Part shown: positions 20,130-30,456 of the stretch, one piece after another | How positions within the stretch are numbered: position 1 is the first letter of the stretch | Layout: every line of letters starts with the position of its first letter | Translations under genes and position numbers: made by a program | Notes under the pieces: generated by a model | The model's database searches: none | Told to the model about the DNA's origin: nothing | What the model saw: the letters and a program-made list of their open reading frames with translations, nothing else | Source: Acanthamoeba sp. SK_2022b | Taxonomy: Eukaryota > Discosea > Longamoebia > Acanthamoebidae | Assembly (NCBI GenBank): GCA_027943245.1 | Contig: JANDJZ010000521.1 | Coordinates: 1 to 35,504, forward strand | Direction: 5' to 3' | Length of the DNA: 35,504 nt

Positions 20130-22395
20130 ATGAGCAACCAACCGCCCGCCCTACGCCTTGCTGCGGCCTTGGTCGTGCTGCTCGCGGTAACCTCCTTTGC
20201 CGTTGCTCGTTCGGCCTATCGTGGGATTCCTCTCGGGCCATGCATCGTACGGCTCCCTTTCCCCCTTCGCTTTCGTTCTTGGTGGCCTTCGTTCTTTGTC
20301 GAACAAAAGCGAGTGCGTGGCTGCAGGCGGGAAGCGCGACGCACTACAACGACTCGTACATGTGGAACCCTGCCCAGGGCGGCACGTGCGGTCTCAACCC
20401 CATCAGGTACACTCGGCTGGGCAACGCCGTGTCCGTGTCCGACGCCCTCTACTACTACTTTGGCGACGGCCGGGCCAGCGGCTGCGGGCTTTGCTACGAA
20501 GGTGCGCGTGTGGGACTACGTGTTGCCTACCTGAAATGGTTGCCCTTGCTCTCTCTGATCGAATGTGGTGCGTAGTGTATGGGGCCAACGGAGCAAGAAA
20601 CATCATTGTTGCGGACGTGGGATCGGCAGACGGGACCAACCTCAACCTGCTGCGCAGCGGCAACTCGGTTTGGGAGGACATCACCGACGGCGCCGGCATG
20701 GGCAACGTGGGTGTGACCTACCGCCAGATCACCTGCCCCCAGAAGGACGATCGCCACGGCGGATCGTGGGTATGCGCCTTCACTCACCGCAAACATCGTT
20801 GAGATGTCAACCGCCTTCGTGTCCTTGTGGTGCATTGGCAGGTCGAGGGCAACATCAAAGCACAGTGGCAAAAGTCGGGAGCCAACAACTATTACTGGGA
20901 GATTCACTTCTGGGACCACATCGGTGCGTGCTCCTCGGGCGTTAGCTTCTTATCCAATTTATATACTCATTGATTAATAAACTAATTATCTATTTTGTCT
21001 CCAGTGGGGATAAAGAGCATGACCGTCACCAGCAGCCTTCACACTTCACCGGTGGACGTACCGCGCAAGCAGGCGGCGCAGAACGCGTTCGCGTGGAACA
21101 TCGGGCAGGATATCGGCGTGCCCGTACGTTCGTCCTATGCACTCCGCGCTCCTCGCAAGCTCCTCGCAACCCGTAGCTCATCCATTTCTTTTTCGTGACT
21201 TGCGTATGGTAGTTCACGATGACGATCACTTCGTTCGATGGACAGACGCTCAGCAAAACGATCGGGTCGGCCGGCCAGACCATCGCCGACGTTGCCGGCT
21301 CGGGTACTCGCTGGCCCCGACGGATTCGTACAGTTGGTGACGCTCTGACTGACCTTTGCCCGGACTGAACTCCAGGCGGGAAAGTGTTTGACTTTGGTAG
21401 CCAATTCCAGGCACCTGCGGGCAACTCCCACGCTAGCGACAGTGACTGCAAGTACGATCACTCCTTGCGTTAAAAGCCATGTAAGTAAACAAGTGTGACG
21501 GTAGTTGCTCATTACGCTCTTCCGATTCCAACGTCACAGGCCGCCTTCTCTGCCCAAGACCATCTACGACGACGACTTCCAGGCGAATCAGCAAGTGCCG
21601 AGCGTCTGGATGCTAATCGCGAGCTACAGCGCTACCGTTGTTTCCAACCATTCCTCGAGTATGTGCCGCCTCTTCTTTACTCATCCACACCTTTCTTTTG
21701 GCTTACTATCCCATTGCGCGTGAACGCAGACTGCCAACAGGGCTCTCGCTGCATCAGCGTCGCCTATGCGAGAAACGGTGGCATGATCATCGGCTCCGTG
21801 TACCACTACATGAAGGCCGACTTCACCGGTAAATCGATCGGCTTCCCCCTTTCCTCCCAGTCTCGACGGAGTTGCCTTGAACTGATCATCTTCGTGTGTC
21901 GTTGTTAAAACAAAGGCGTGAGCTTCTATGTGCGCGCCGACACCGCTGTTAGTGGCCTGGCGCTTCAAGTGGGCACTCAAAAGAGCAAGGTGCCCGAGCC
22001 TCGTTAGACTCACGTTCATTCATCAAACGTTGTCCATGACTCAGTTGGGCCGTTGGACACAATCAGATCGCCTTCAATGCCACCACGGCTTGGCGGCAGG
22101 TGGCCGTCAACTTTGCCGACTACGCCGACATTCCCGACTACATGGTTAGCAACTCCCTCCCCTCTTTTGATCCGAGAGCCACTACCCATTCACCTCCCAT
22201 GCGCACGTACAGGACAAGGCCTACTTCTACTTCACCAGCAGCGGCGTCGCGCAGGTCTACTTTGACCAGGTCGCGCTGTTCGGCGGGGACGGATATGCAA
22301 ACTACTTCCCCACCGCCCGTGTATTCACACCTGCAGCTGACTCCGGCCCCTCTCTCAGCGGCGTCTCGACCCTGCGCCCAGGGCTCAGTCTCTGA
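20130..22395 (+). CDS. Secreted expansin-like protein
   Basis: Non-hydrolytic cell-wall-loosening protein fold, acting outside the cell or in an amoebal cyst wall. Twelve exons: 20130-20246, 20327-20501, 20576-20769, 20842-20923, 21005-21123, 21213-21303, 21376-21451, 21540-21658, 21730-21828, 21916-21989, 22067-22144 and 22213-22395. They give 468 aa, all in phase. Residues 1-27 are a signal peptide (hydrophobic core LAAALVVLLAVTSFAVA). Residues about 40-150 are the double-psi beta-barrel domain: GSATHYNDSY, GTCGLNP, SGCGLCYEV, IIVADVGSADG, Cys pairs. An expansin CBM63-like beta-sandwich follows (YYWEIHFWDHIVGIKSM, FTMTITSFDGQTLSKTI). A further ~190-residue jelly-roll-like domain (IYDDDFQANQ, AYFYFTSSGVAQVYFDQVALFG) resembles carbohydrate-binding modules. 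The last ~25 residues are low complexity; the true end could differ. Confidence 0.8.
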
Positions 22396-22623
22396 CCACA
22401 CGTTGCTTTCATAGCGTCTCTCGCATGTTTCTTCCTGTGCTCCCCCGCCCTGCTGGAATTTGGAGCACGCCATGCCATGAAAGGCATTTGGTATTTCAGC
22501 CAATCACACACTTGAACCAGCGGCCAATGGCGATGTATCTATTTTTAGAACGAGAGTTCAGTGAAACTGGCCCTTCCCATACGGGGCGCCTGTCTTAACT
22601 AACTATCCCAACAACCATAAGAC
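22396..22623. other. Spacer between expansin-like and Ras-like genes
   Basis: This 228-bp gap contains the expansin 3' flank and the Ras-like promoter. The part around 22436-22470 resembles 23675-23715, downstream of the decayed expansin copy. Confidence 0.5.
22500..22548 (+). promoter_or_regulatory. CCAAT boxes and TATA-like element upstream of the Ras-like gene
   Basis: CCAAT occurs at 22500-22504 and 22524-22528, followed by an A/T-rich CTATTTTTAG at 22539-22548, about 75 bp before the ATG. The arrangement resembles the one upstream of the C2 gene. Confidence 0.4.
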
Positions 22624-23205
22624 ATGGCGACCAAGGCGCAACCCACCATGTACAAGATTGTGGTGGTGGGAGCCGGCGCAGTGGGAAAGTCGGCCCTCAT
22701 CATCACCTATGTCACGCAACGGTTCGTGGAGCAGTGCGACCCGACCTTCGAGGACTCCTACCGCCGACAGGCGCGCATCGACTCCCGCGCGTGCATGCTC
22801 GACATTTTCGACACTGCCGGCGAGGAGGACATGCGCACGGGCGAGGGCTTCCTGCTGGTCTACGACGTCACCGAGCGCTCGACCTTTGACAAGATCAAAT
22901 CCTTCAACGAGCAAATCCAGCGCGTGACCGGCGTTGAGAAGGTGGCGGTGGTAGTGGCGGCCAACAAGTGCGACCTCCCGCCGCACATGCACCAGGTCTC
23001 CGAGGCCGAGGGCCGCGCAGCGGCTGCGGCCATGGACGCTCGCTTCCTTCAGACCTCGGCCAAGCAGCGCATCAACCTAGATGAGGCCTTCTGCGAGCTT
23101 GTGCGCCAGGTCAACAGCATACGAGACGAAGCCGAGGGCGTGAGGAAGCAGGAGCCCGGCGCTGGCAAGAAGGCCAGACTCTTCAAAAAATGGCCCTTCT
23201 TCTAG
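22624..23205 (+). CDS. Intronless Ras-like small GTPase with shortened switch II
   Basis: 193 aa, one exon. Ras-subfamily signatures: P-loop GAGAVGKS at 16-23 (the Ras Gly13 position is Ala), switch I DPTFEDSYRRQ at 39-49 identical to Ras at the key Thr, G3 DTAG at 63-66, NKCDL, and TSAK. Between DTAG and MRTGEGF, where Ras has eleven residues including catalytic Gln61 and Tyr64, only EED is present. There is no intron signature at 22810-22836, so the loss is in the gene itself. GEGFLLVYDVTERSTF and the EQIQRV helix are Ras-like. The C-terminus (KKARLFKKWPFF) is basic but lacks a CAAX box, so prenylation is not expected. The lack of introns suggests a retrocopy. Without Gln61 and most of switch II, GTP hydrolysis and GEF/GAP control should be altered. 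The frame is open throughout, so it is probably still expressed. Confidence 0.85.
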   Translation: MATKAQPTMYKIVVVGAGAVGKSALIITYVTQRFVEQCDPTFEDSYRRQARIDSRACMLDIFDTAGEEDMRTGEGFLLVYDVTERSTFDKIKSFNEQIQRVTGVEKVAVVVAANKCDLPPHMHQVSEAEGRAAAAAMDARFLQTSAKQRINLDEAFCELVRQVNSIRDEAEGVRKQEPGAGKKARLFKKWPFF

Positions 23206-23340
23206 AGAAGACTTGTCGTTATTCGCCCGATGGGCAACTATTCAAGCGCGCTATCAAGAGCTGAAAGCGACCATGTGAAATGAGTAGCAACTAATCCATT
23301 GAACAACCTATGCATAAAAGTGTACAGTGCCTCATTATCC

Positions 23341-23465
23341 TTCACCAGCAGCGTCGTTAAGGCCTCTTTAACCACAGGCGCCTTGTTCGGCGGGGACGAA
23401 TAAGCAAACTACTTCCCACCGCCCACGCATTCACACCTGCAGCTGACTCTGCCTCCGCTAAGCGG
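23341..23465 (+). pseudogene. Decayed copy of the expansin-like 3' exon
   Basis: The sequence from about 23341 aligns with 22231-22345 in the last expansin exon. Both start with TTCACCAGCAGC, share GTTCGGCGGGGACG, then GCAAACTACTTCCC, then ATTCACACCTGCAGCTGACTC. In the copy the frame is broken: the GGGGACG block runs straight into a TAA. No other expansin exons are seen nearby. A second weak match follows (23675-23715 with 22436-22470). This is a relic of a tandem duplication that left the Ras-like gene between the two copies. Confidence 0.7.
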
Positions 23466-23831
23466 CGCCTTGTGTTGCAGAGCTTGCTGGCCCGTGCGTG
23501 TATTGACACAGGAGAAGGGCAATATACACATAAGGGTTCGTCTTCGTGCCAGACAGCTCTCAGTGTTCCACCAGGCCTGACGGAGGACAGCCACAACGCA
23601 AAACGTTGGGGAGAAGGGCCAACGACACGCACCTCTTTCCATAAGTGGCTCAAGCGACTGAAAAGGATAGCTACCTTCTTTATCCTGCCGGCATTTCGAG
23701 CACGCCACTCCTTCACGGAATGCGCGTGTGGCCGCGCACCTGGTGGCTCTGTACGCCGCTGGGCTCGTGTCCCTGCCCGAGCGGTGGGGTCAGCAACCGG
23801 CTCGCCTCATTTCGCCGCTGTGTTCTTTTTT

Positions 23832-23838
23832 TATAAAA
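23832..23838 (+). promoter_or_regulatory. TATA-box candidate for the beta-helix gene
   Basis: TATAAAA follows a T-run, 190 bp upstream of the ATG at 24023. It is the best TATA match in this spacer. Confidence 0.4.
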
Positions 23839-24022
23839 TCGGTGGGAGACGCGTGGAGACAACGCCCGCACTTCCACGGGAAGCATCCCCGGAACCGGAG
23901 ACAGGTCGACCAGCCACGGACTTTGCCAAGCGTCCATTGGAGCCCAACTCGCACGTTGTTTTGTCTTCGTCCTCGCTGCCCGTCACATCGCCAAGACGCG
24001 TCCCATTCCTTCGTCCACGGAG

Positions 24023-26652
24023 ATGGCTCACTACTTGCCCACTCTCCTTTTTCTGCTGGTAGTTTTGATGTTGTCCCCATCGTGTGCCAGGGGTACCTCT
24101 CGCTCCACCTCTACGTTCCAGTTGAGGTTTCTTTTTATTGGTTTTATTATTTAAATTTAAAATGCAACTTAATTTTGTATTGGCCAGTGTTCGAGATGAC
24201 CGCCGACTGGTGCACCCAGCTCAATGACTCCCCGGATACAAACAACACCATCACCCTGAGCAACTCCAGTACGCTGTCCCTACGTATGGTCCGTCTTGTC
24301 CGCTTCGCCTACTCAACGAATCGTGGCGCGAGCAGTCTCGTTCGGCGCGCTTTGCCAGACGAACAGGAGCGTCACGTTCCTGGGCATATCAGTCGCTACC
24401 ACAAAGGTCTCGAGCGACCTATCCCTCAACACCTCCGGCTCCGTAGCGATACAGGGTACACCTACCGTGCGCGTGTCTCTACGCGTGTCGACAAAAAACA
24501 GCTTACACGCTCGCGTGTGGTCGTGTGGTCGTGTGGTTGGTTCGTCAAGACGTTACTTTCAGCTCGGCCTCGATCACGATCTACAGCGCGGCCCAACTCA
24601 CGCTGACCCGCGTCTCGCTGTCCTCCCTCTCCTCTCTCTTCTCTCTGCTGCCGAGCTGGGCGCTCAGCGTGCAGAACGCGAACCGCGTCGTGCTCAGCTC
24701 GTGCACGGTGGCCCAATCCCAGGTCCAGACGCCGGCCATCTTCAAGTCGTGCGGGAGCGTGATCGTGCGCGACTCGGCGTTCACCCGCAACGACGCCTAC
24801 ACGGTGGGCGCCATCAGCGCGGAGGGCGTGGGCTCGCTGACCGTCGCCGACTCGAGCTTCACCTACAACTCGGGCGCCACTGCGCACGTGCTCCAGGCCA
24901 ACCACACCGACGTCGTGCTGACCGGCTGCACGCTGGTGTCCAACGGCGGCCTGTTCAAGACCGACATCGACCTCATCGCGGTCGACGGCGGCAGCCTCTC
25001 GATGGCCGACTCGCAGGCGAGCCTCAACTGGGGCGCCACCGTGGCGCTCCGCGGGCTCGCCGCCGCCTCGGCCATCACCAGCTCCACCTTCACGCTCAAC
25101 TTCAACGCCGGCCAGAAGGCGCTGATCGACGCCGACGGCTGCACAGGTGGGCTCACGCTGTCGGGCTCCACTGTTTCCTACAACCTGGGTGCGCCTCGCC
25201 TGCGCGCGCTCGCTCCTGCGGGCAAGAGGCTCACGCGACTGGTCGGTTGGTTGATTGGTTGGTTAAGGTGGCGGGCTGCGTATGGCCAACTGCGACGCCG
25301 TCGTGACGCAGACCAAGGTGTGGGCGCACAGCAGATTCGGCGTGCAATGCGGAAGCCAGGCCACCGTCGACGCGCCCAGCGCTTCCATCTACAAGTACAC
25401 GTCATCGCCGGCCACTGGCCGCCGACCCACTCTCACCGGGGTTCTGTGGTGGTGGGGTTGGCTGATTGACAGGAACGGGTGGACGATCGACCTGCTCCAG
25501 TCCAAGTTCGTCGACGCAACCTGCAGCGCTGGTAAGATTGGGCCAATCGCGTTCTCGTGTGTCTGTCTGTGAGTGTGCGTGTGTTGTGTGTGTTGTGTAT
25601 GTTGTGTATGTTGTGTATGTTGTGTATGTTGTGTGTGTGTTGTGTGTTGTGCGTGTGTGCGCGCGTGTGTCGGCCATCGCACGCGCTCCGTAGGGCTGAC
25701 GTTGGCTTGGGGATGGGGCGAGGGCTTAGGGTGTCTAGGCCTGAACCTGTTCGGTGGGGTCGACGCCTGCGCCAACGCCACGAATGTCGTCAACAGTGCG
25801 TGGCGTGACGCGATGTGCATTGATGCGGTTTCCGTGTACGCACTCACGCGTGGGCCCTCTCTCCACTCCCATTCCATTCTCCAGACTTCAACGTGAGCTG
25901 CCCGGGGGGGCTCAACATGTGCAGCCAATGCCAACAGGTCGCGGGCTGCGCCGACTGCAACGGCCAGCCCTTTGGCTCGGCCACCGCGACGGTGCATTCT
26001 CCCTGCTCTCTGCATCACAGACAGACGCGCCCTCTTGGCTGCGACGCTGACCCCCCCTCCTCCCACTCCCATCTCGGGCTCGCGCAGACGTGCGCCAACT
26101 GGAATTCTCTCAAGTCGAGCGGTGCGCAGGTCAAGTACAGCGGGACGTCTCCCGCGTGCTCCCTCACGGCTGTCTCCGAGACCAGCGGTGACCTCACGGT
26201 GAGCCCTGACTCCCCCCATCTCCCTCCCCCCATTCGTTTGCATTCGTTTGCCTTGCGATCGGCTGCTGATGGTTTGCAGGGAGCGTCGATGCTGCTCGAC
26301 TACGACGCGCTCGTCCTGTACTATCTCAACACGACGAGCAACGCCGAGGTGGCCCTGTACCGCTTCCCCATCAACGACAGCGAGTACACTCGCACCCGAG
26401 TACCGCAGCTGCTCTCCCCATCTCTGTTCCTGTGATTGTGATTCTCGCCTGCGTGCCTGCGGCCTCACGCGCGAGCGGGTGATCGGTTGGTCGCGCGCGC
26501 AGGGTAACACTACCAACAGCAAGTACTGCATCAACTACGAGCGTGTGCTGGAAAACGGGGCGGGCCTGCTCCTCGAGCAGTGTCTCTTCCCGGGCGAGGA
26601 ATCGGTCATCTTTGGCAATCGTACCCTCACCGTGCCCAAGGACCACACCAAG

Positions 26653-26732
<80 letters not shown>

Positions 26733-27407
26733 AGAGCAAGTGATAAAATGGTGATTTCCTGTGTGCACAGATCACGGTAAGTCTCTCGAACATGGTCACG
26801 TTCGACAACCAGACGCGCAGCGCCTACGCCGACATCGACACGTCGACGCGGCGCGTGGCCATCGAGATGAGCCTGCGCATGAGCGCCCGGGGCGACATGA
26901 GCAACGTATCCTCCTCCAACGCGACCGACCTGGCGGCCCACCGGTTCGCCTCGAGCAGCTTCGACATGGCCATGGAGCTGCCCACCTACGCCGTCTTCAA
27001 CGACGACAACGAGTCGACCTTTGCCTACACGTTGGACTCATCGTCGTCTTCAGAGTCGTCCGACTACAAGCTGGTGCTCGAGTTCAAGGGCAACTTTGAC
27101 GCCGTCTACTACGACCCGCAGTTTGGCCTGCTCCTCGGCTCGAGTATGCCTCCCTCCGCCGCGCTCGACTCCACAACCGGGCTGACCGTGTATCGATGTG
27201 TGTCGGTGTGTGTGCGGTGCAGGCGATGGCGGGGGCGATGACAGCATCCTGGTGAAGGTGCTGGTGCCGGTGCTGGTGGGCGTCGCGCTCCTGGTGGTGG
27301 TCGTGTTCGGGGTCGGCTTCGTGGCGTGGGTCGTGTGGAAGAAGCGGCAGAGGAACCGCACACACCAGCACAAGAACATGGTCAACTTTTCGGTCGAAGG
27401 AGCGTGA
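24023..27407 (+). CDS. Type I membrane protein with right-handed beta-helix-like ectodomain
   Basis: Thirteen exons: 24023-24092, 24188-24268, 24336-24455, 24550-25188, 25268-25394, 25473-25531, 25694-25795, 25885-25991, 26088-26198, 26280-26399, 26503-26652, 26771-27143 and 27223-27407. They give 747 aa with all phases matching. Residues 1-23 are a signal peptide (PTLLFLLVVLMLSPSCA). The next ~320 residues show short repeated turns of a parallel beta-helix (VTFSSASITIYSAAQLTLTRVSL, VIVRDSAFTRN, LTVADSSFTYNSG, VVLTGCTLVSNGG). A Cys-rich module follows (CPGGLNMCSQCQQVAGCADC), resembling EGF or plexin-type repeats. After a ~300-residue extracellular region comes one transmembrane helix (about 695-720, VGVALLVVVVFGVGFVAWVVW) and a short basic tail (KKRQRN). 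Likely a cell-surface adhesion or carbohydrate-interacting protein. The ligand is unknown. Confidence 0.75.
25575..25660 (+). repeat. TGTG(T)/TATGT short tandem repeat in intron
   Basis: An imperfect repeat of GTGTTGTGTATGTT units in the intron between beta-helix gene exons ending at 25531 and starting at 25694. Confidence 0.8.
26655..26730 (+). repeat. (CA)n microsatellite in a beta-helix gene intron
   Basis: About 38 CA units start within two bases of the GTAC donor at 26653. Confidence 0.95.
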
Positions 27408-27480
27408 TCGGCCACATCTCATATTTTGTCATATTTATTGTTGATGATGACGATGAACATGTCAGAGTTGACGTTTTGTA

Positions 27481-27486
27481 AATAAA
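27481..27486 (+). terminator. Polyadenylation signal for the beta-helix gene
   Basis: AATAAA lies 74 nt past the TGA stop, within the 130-bp convergent spacer to the next gene's stop at 27538. Confidence 0.5.
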
Positions 27487-27537
27487 CACATTTTCAAGAT
27501 AGAGATGCAAAAAAGCCTCCCAACACCTGCCCGGGCC

Positions 27538-28137
27538 TCAAGCGGTAAGGGACGGGTAGTGGTCCTCGATGCGAATGCCGGCGAGGCTGAGCCATGACCG
27601 CTGCCCCAGGATGCCTGATAGGGGAGGGACCGCCGCCAACGATCGTTATAAGCTGGGAGAGGGGGGGGGCAAGAGGGCCATGCGGGACAGCGACGTACCG
27701 ATGAGGCAGGGAATGAGCCTGCCGGGCGTGCTGCCCCAGATGGCCCCCAGCGTATTGCGCTGCCATCACGGGCCAATGGGCGGTGAGCTTTGATGGGGCT
27801 CGGGGGGGGGGGTAGCGGGGCGCCGTACCACCAGCATCACGGCGGGGATGGCAGGAATGGGCGAGATGAAGAGCATCACCGCCGGCAGTCCGATCTTGAA
27901 GGCGTCGCTCGCGCCCGTCTCCATCTTCTTGACGAAGTGGAGCGCGCCGTGCGTGACGTCCTCCTTGGCCGACCCCTGCACGGCCTGGGCCACCGTGAAG
28001 CGGATCAGACTGGCGTCGGTCCACCCGGCGGCGCGCATGCGGTCGGCCAGCTCCTTGGCGTCGTCCTGCTGCATCAGCTGATCGATCACCTGTCGCTGCT
28101 GCTCGGGGAAGCTGCCCAGCATCACCTCTGCAACGTC

Positions 28138-28222
<85 letters not shown>

Positions 28223-30161
28223 CGGTCATCTCCCGTTCACATGTCCACGTAGACGACGACGACGATGGCGATGGTGTGCGTACGGCTGAAGGCGCGCATG
28301 AAGAGCTCCTCCATCTTGGGCACGACGTGGTCGGAGGGGTCCAGGCAGGGGCCGATGGTCTGCTTGAAGCTCTTCTTGGCCTCCTTGATCTCTTTGTGCA
28401 TGGCCTTGGCGAGGAGATCGAGAACGGAGGGGGAGGGGAGGGGAGGGGGGGGCGAGTAGCGTCGGTGAACTGGCGGAGAGGGGGGAGCGAGGATGAGGTG
28501 AAGGGGGGGGGCTACCTGCTCGATGCTCTTGTCCTTGGAGAAGGCCTTGCGGGTGACCCTCTCGACGATCTCGTACCAGTTGCAGCTGCGCGCAAAGGGG
28601 TTGAGGCTCTCCTTGAACGCGAGATTGGCTCGGGCCTGTATGCCGACTCGGTCCTTGTTGATGACGAACCTGCGGTCCACCAGTCCCACCGTTCATACGT
28701 CGAGCCTCAGCGTCACACCCCGCACGCCACACGACAAAGACCATACGTACCACGCTTCGGCGTGGGAGTCACCGAAGAAGGGCTTGCTGAGGAGATCGAG
28801 GCCCAGGGTCTTGGCCTGCGAGCATGCAATCGAGAGGTTAGTGGACATGAGCGAAGGGAGCAGGAGTGCAGCCATGTGGTGGCGGCGGTGATGGAGGGGG
28901 GAACGCGTACCCAGATGACCCGACGCTTCGGGTGCATCGAGGCCAAGAGGAGGAAGGGCCGGATCATGCCTTGCTCGTAGGCCATCTGCTTGTGCTCGCT
29001 CTCGCGCCACAGCTCCTTGAGCGCCCTGCTGTTGTCATACCTGTGGAGGCGCAGCGTCACCATTATCGCCAAGTTTGTTGTTGGTTGTTGGTTGTTGCAT
29101 GACATGAGAACGCGCGTCAGGCTCGTAGAGGACGAGGTGGTCCTAGAGGCGAAGGAAAACGTACGTCAGCGCGCTCTCGCCTTCGAGTGGAGGCCACTCG
29201 GCCAGAACCGAGGCCACATGCGCCTTTTGGGCCGCGGACAGCTTCGACGTGTCCCACAGAGCGTCCTCCGGCTGCGGAGACAAGGCTGCGTTAGAACGGC
29301 GTGGCCTTGTCCCGGAGGCAACGGCCAAGGTTATACCTCAAAGTTGCTCTCCTCCCTGAGGCCCTCGATGAATGCCAGCACTGCGTAGACTTTCACCTTC
29401 TGTGTAATTCAAGAATGAGAGAGAACGAGTCGATACCTGTCGGTTCCGTCTACGTAAACGTGAACGATGTGATGGTGGGCCAGGTATAAACCTTGACGAG
29501 GGCCCCACAGGAGACGGTGATAGCCGCTCGGGCAGGAAGGTTGTCACCCTCCTCAGCCACGACGAAGACGAGCTTGGCCTTGAGGCCTGCCTTCTTCACC
29601 TCCACCACATCGGTGCCCACCTTGTCGCCGCTGTGCCCAGCAACACATAATATAAACGAAATTATCGAGTAAGGAAACTTTCCGCAGGCAAATCTACGGG
29701 CGAACAACTTGCTGGCTGCAGAGGGAGAACGAGGAGTACCTGGCGCTGAAGAGGTCGACCTGGGCTGTGATGTTGCATGGGCCCTTGCCCGCCCGCACGT
29801 CGTCGCTCCAAACCACCAGCTTCCAGCTGCAGTTTCGAGACAAGGTATCAATCGACTTTATCAACTCGATAGAGAAGGAAAGACGGTAGTGTACCGTCCC
29901 GAGGTGAGGTGGTGCGCATGGGACTGGGCCTTGCCCTTCTTGATGCCCACACCGCGCTCTCCCTTGGGGTCGGTCAGCGCCCACACCCGTGTCCAAGCTG
30001 TATCTCAACGTGTGATGAGGAAGGAGCGCAACAAAAAGGGCAAGAAGATGCATCTTTAACGAACCTTTAGGTTTCTCCTCCATGTCTGTGTAGTTCTCCA
30101 AGTTCCAAGCGTGCAATACGGTCAACACAATCTCATCCCTGCACCCGTGGGCTGATGTCAT
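27538..30161 (-). CDS. Unrecognised 496-residue protein
   Basis: Thirteen exons in transcription order: 30161-30065, 29958-29895, 29826-29740, 29630-29492, 29399-29337, 29271-29165, 29040-28911, 28815-28751, 28669-28516, 28404-28241, 28111-27829, 27759-27699 and 27614-27538. All phases match. I cannot assign a family. The first ~130 residues look beta-rich and could be a C2- or Ig-like sandwich (IVLTVLHAWNLENYTDM, WKLVVWSDDVRAG, AKLVFVVAEEG, ITVSCGALVK). The middle is helical and charged (YDNSRALKELWRESEHKQMAYEQ, VGIQARANLAFKESLNPF, CNWYEIVERVTRKAFSK). Hydrophobic stretches at about 347-356 (TIAIVVVVYV) and 430-451 (GLPAVMLFISPIPAIPAVML) suggest membrane contact near the C-terminus. Residue-level quality (balanced composition, consistent splice phase) supports a real gene. 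Confidence 0.65.
28139..28220 (+). repeat. (AC)n microsatellite in intron
   Basis: About 40 AC units in the intron between exons ending at 28241 and starting at 28111 of the unrecognised gene (GT on the coding strand). Confidence 0.95.
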
Positions 30162-30456
30162 GCAGAAATCACACGCCCTATTGGGCAGACCGGACTTGAG
30201 GGTCGCCTAATGAATAACGGCACCAACTCTCATTCGTTCGCAACAAGAAGCTTGTGTCCCTCCATGGCACCTCGTTGTCTTCCGCCTCGTGTGCGGGCAG
30301 TGCCTCTTGTAGAAACAACCCACTGCTCGCCCCTCACCACACCATTTTGGCGCCAAAAAACATCCAGCCACAACGTGAACAACAAGGGTCGTGTTTGCGC
30401 TACACGGCCAGAAAAAGGGGGTAGAACTAGTGACAAGGTGGAGGGGCGAGCTGGGG
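30162..30456. other. Intergenic: promoter of the unrecognised gene and NAT10 3' end
   Basis: This 295-bp gap lies between two minus-strand genes. It holds a perfect 14-bp palindrome at 30345-30358 (see its own entry). No gene was seen. Confidence 0.5.
30345..30358. promoter_or_regulatory. Perfect TTTTGGCGCCAAAA palindrome (E2F-like site)
   Basis: A 14-bp perfect inverted repeat containing the E2F/DP consensus TTTSSCGC on both strands. It lies 184 bp upstream of the unrecognised gene's ATG. E2F control is an inference from the known animal and plant consensus. Confidence 0.5.

Larger units (their letters stand above)
23206..24022. other. 817-bp intergenic region with expansin relic and beta-helix gene promoter
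   Basis: Apart from the decayed expansin fragment and a TATA-like element near 23832, I see no gene. A 196-codon open frame across 23472-24062 has no family resemblance and is probably chance in GC-rich DNA. Confidence 0.55.

Noticed and set aside
23472..24062. 196-codon plus-strand open frame
   Set aside because: No family resemblance. It covers the expansin relic, a TATA candidate and the signal-peptide exon of the beta-helix gene in another frame, so it is probably chance in GC-rich DNA.
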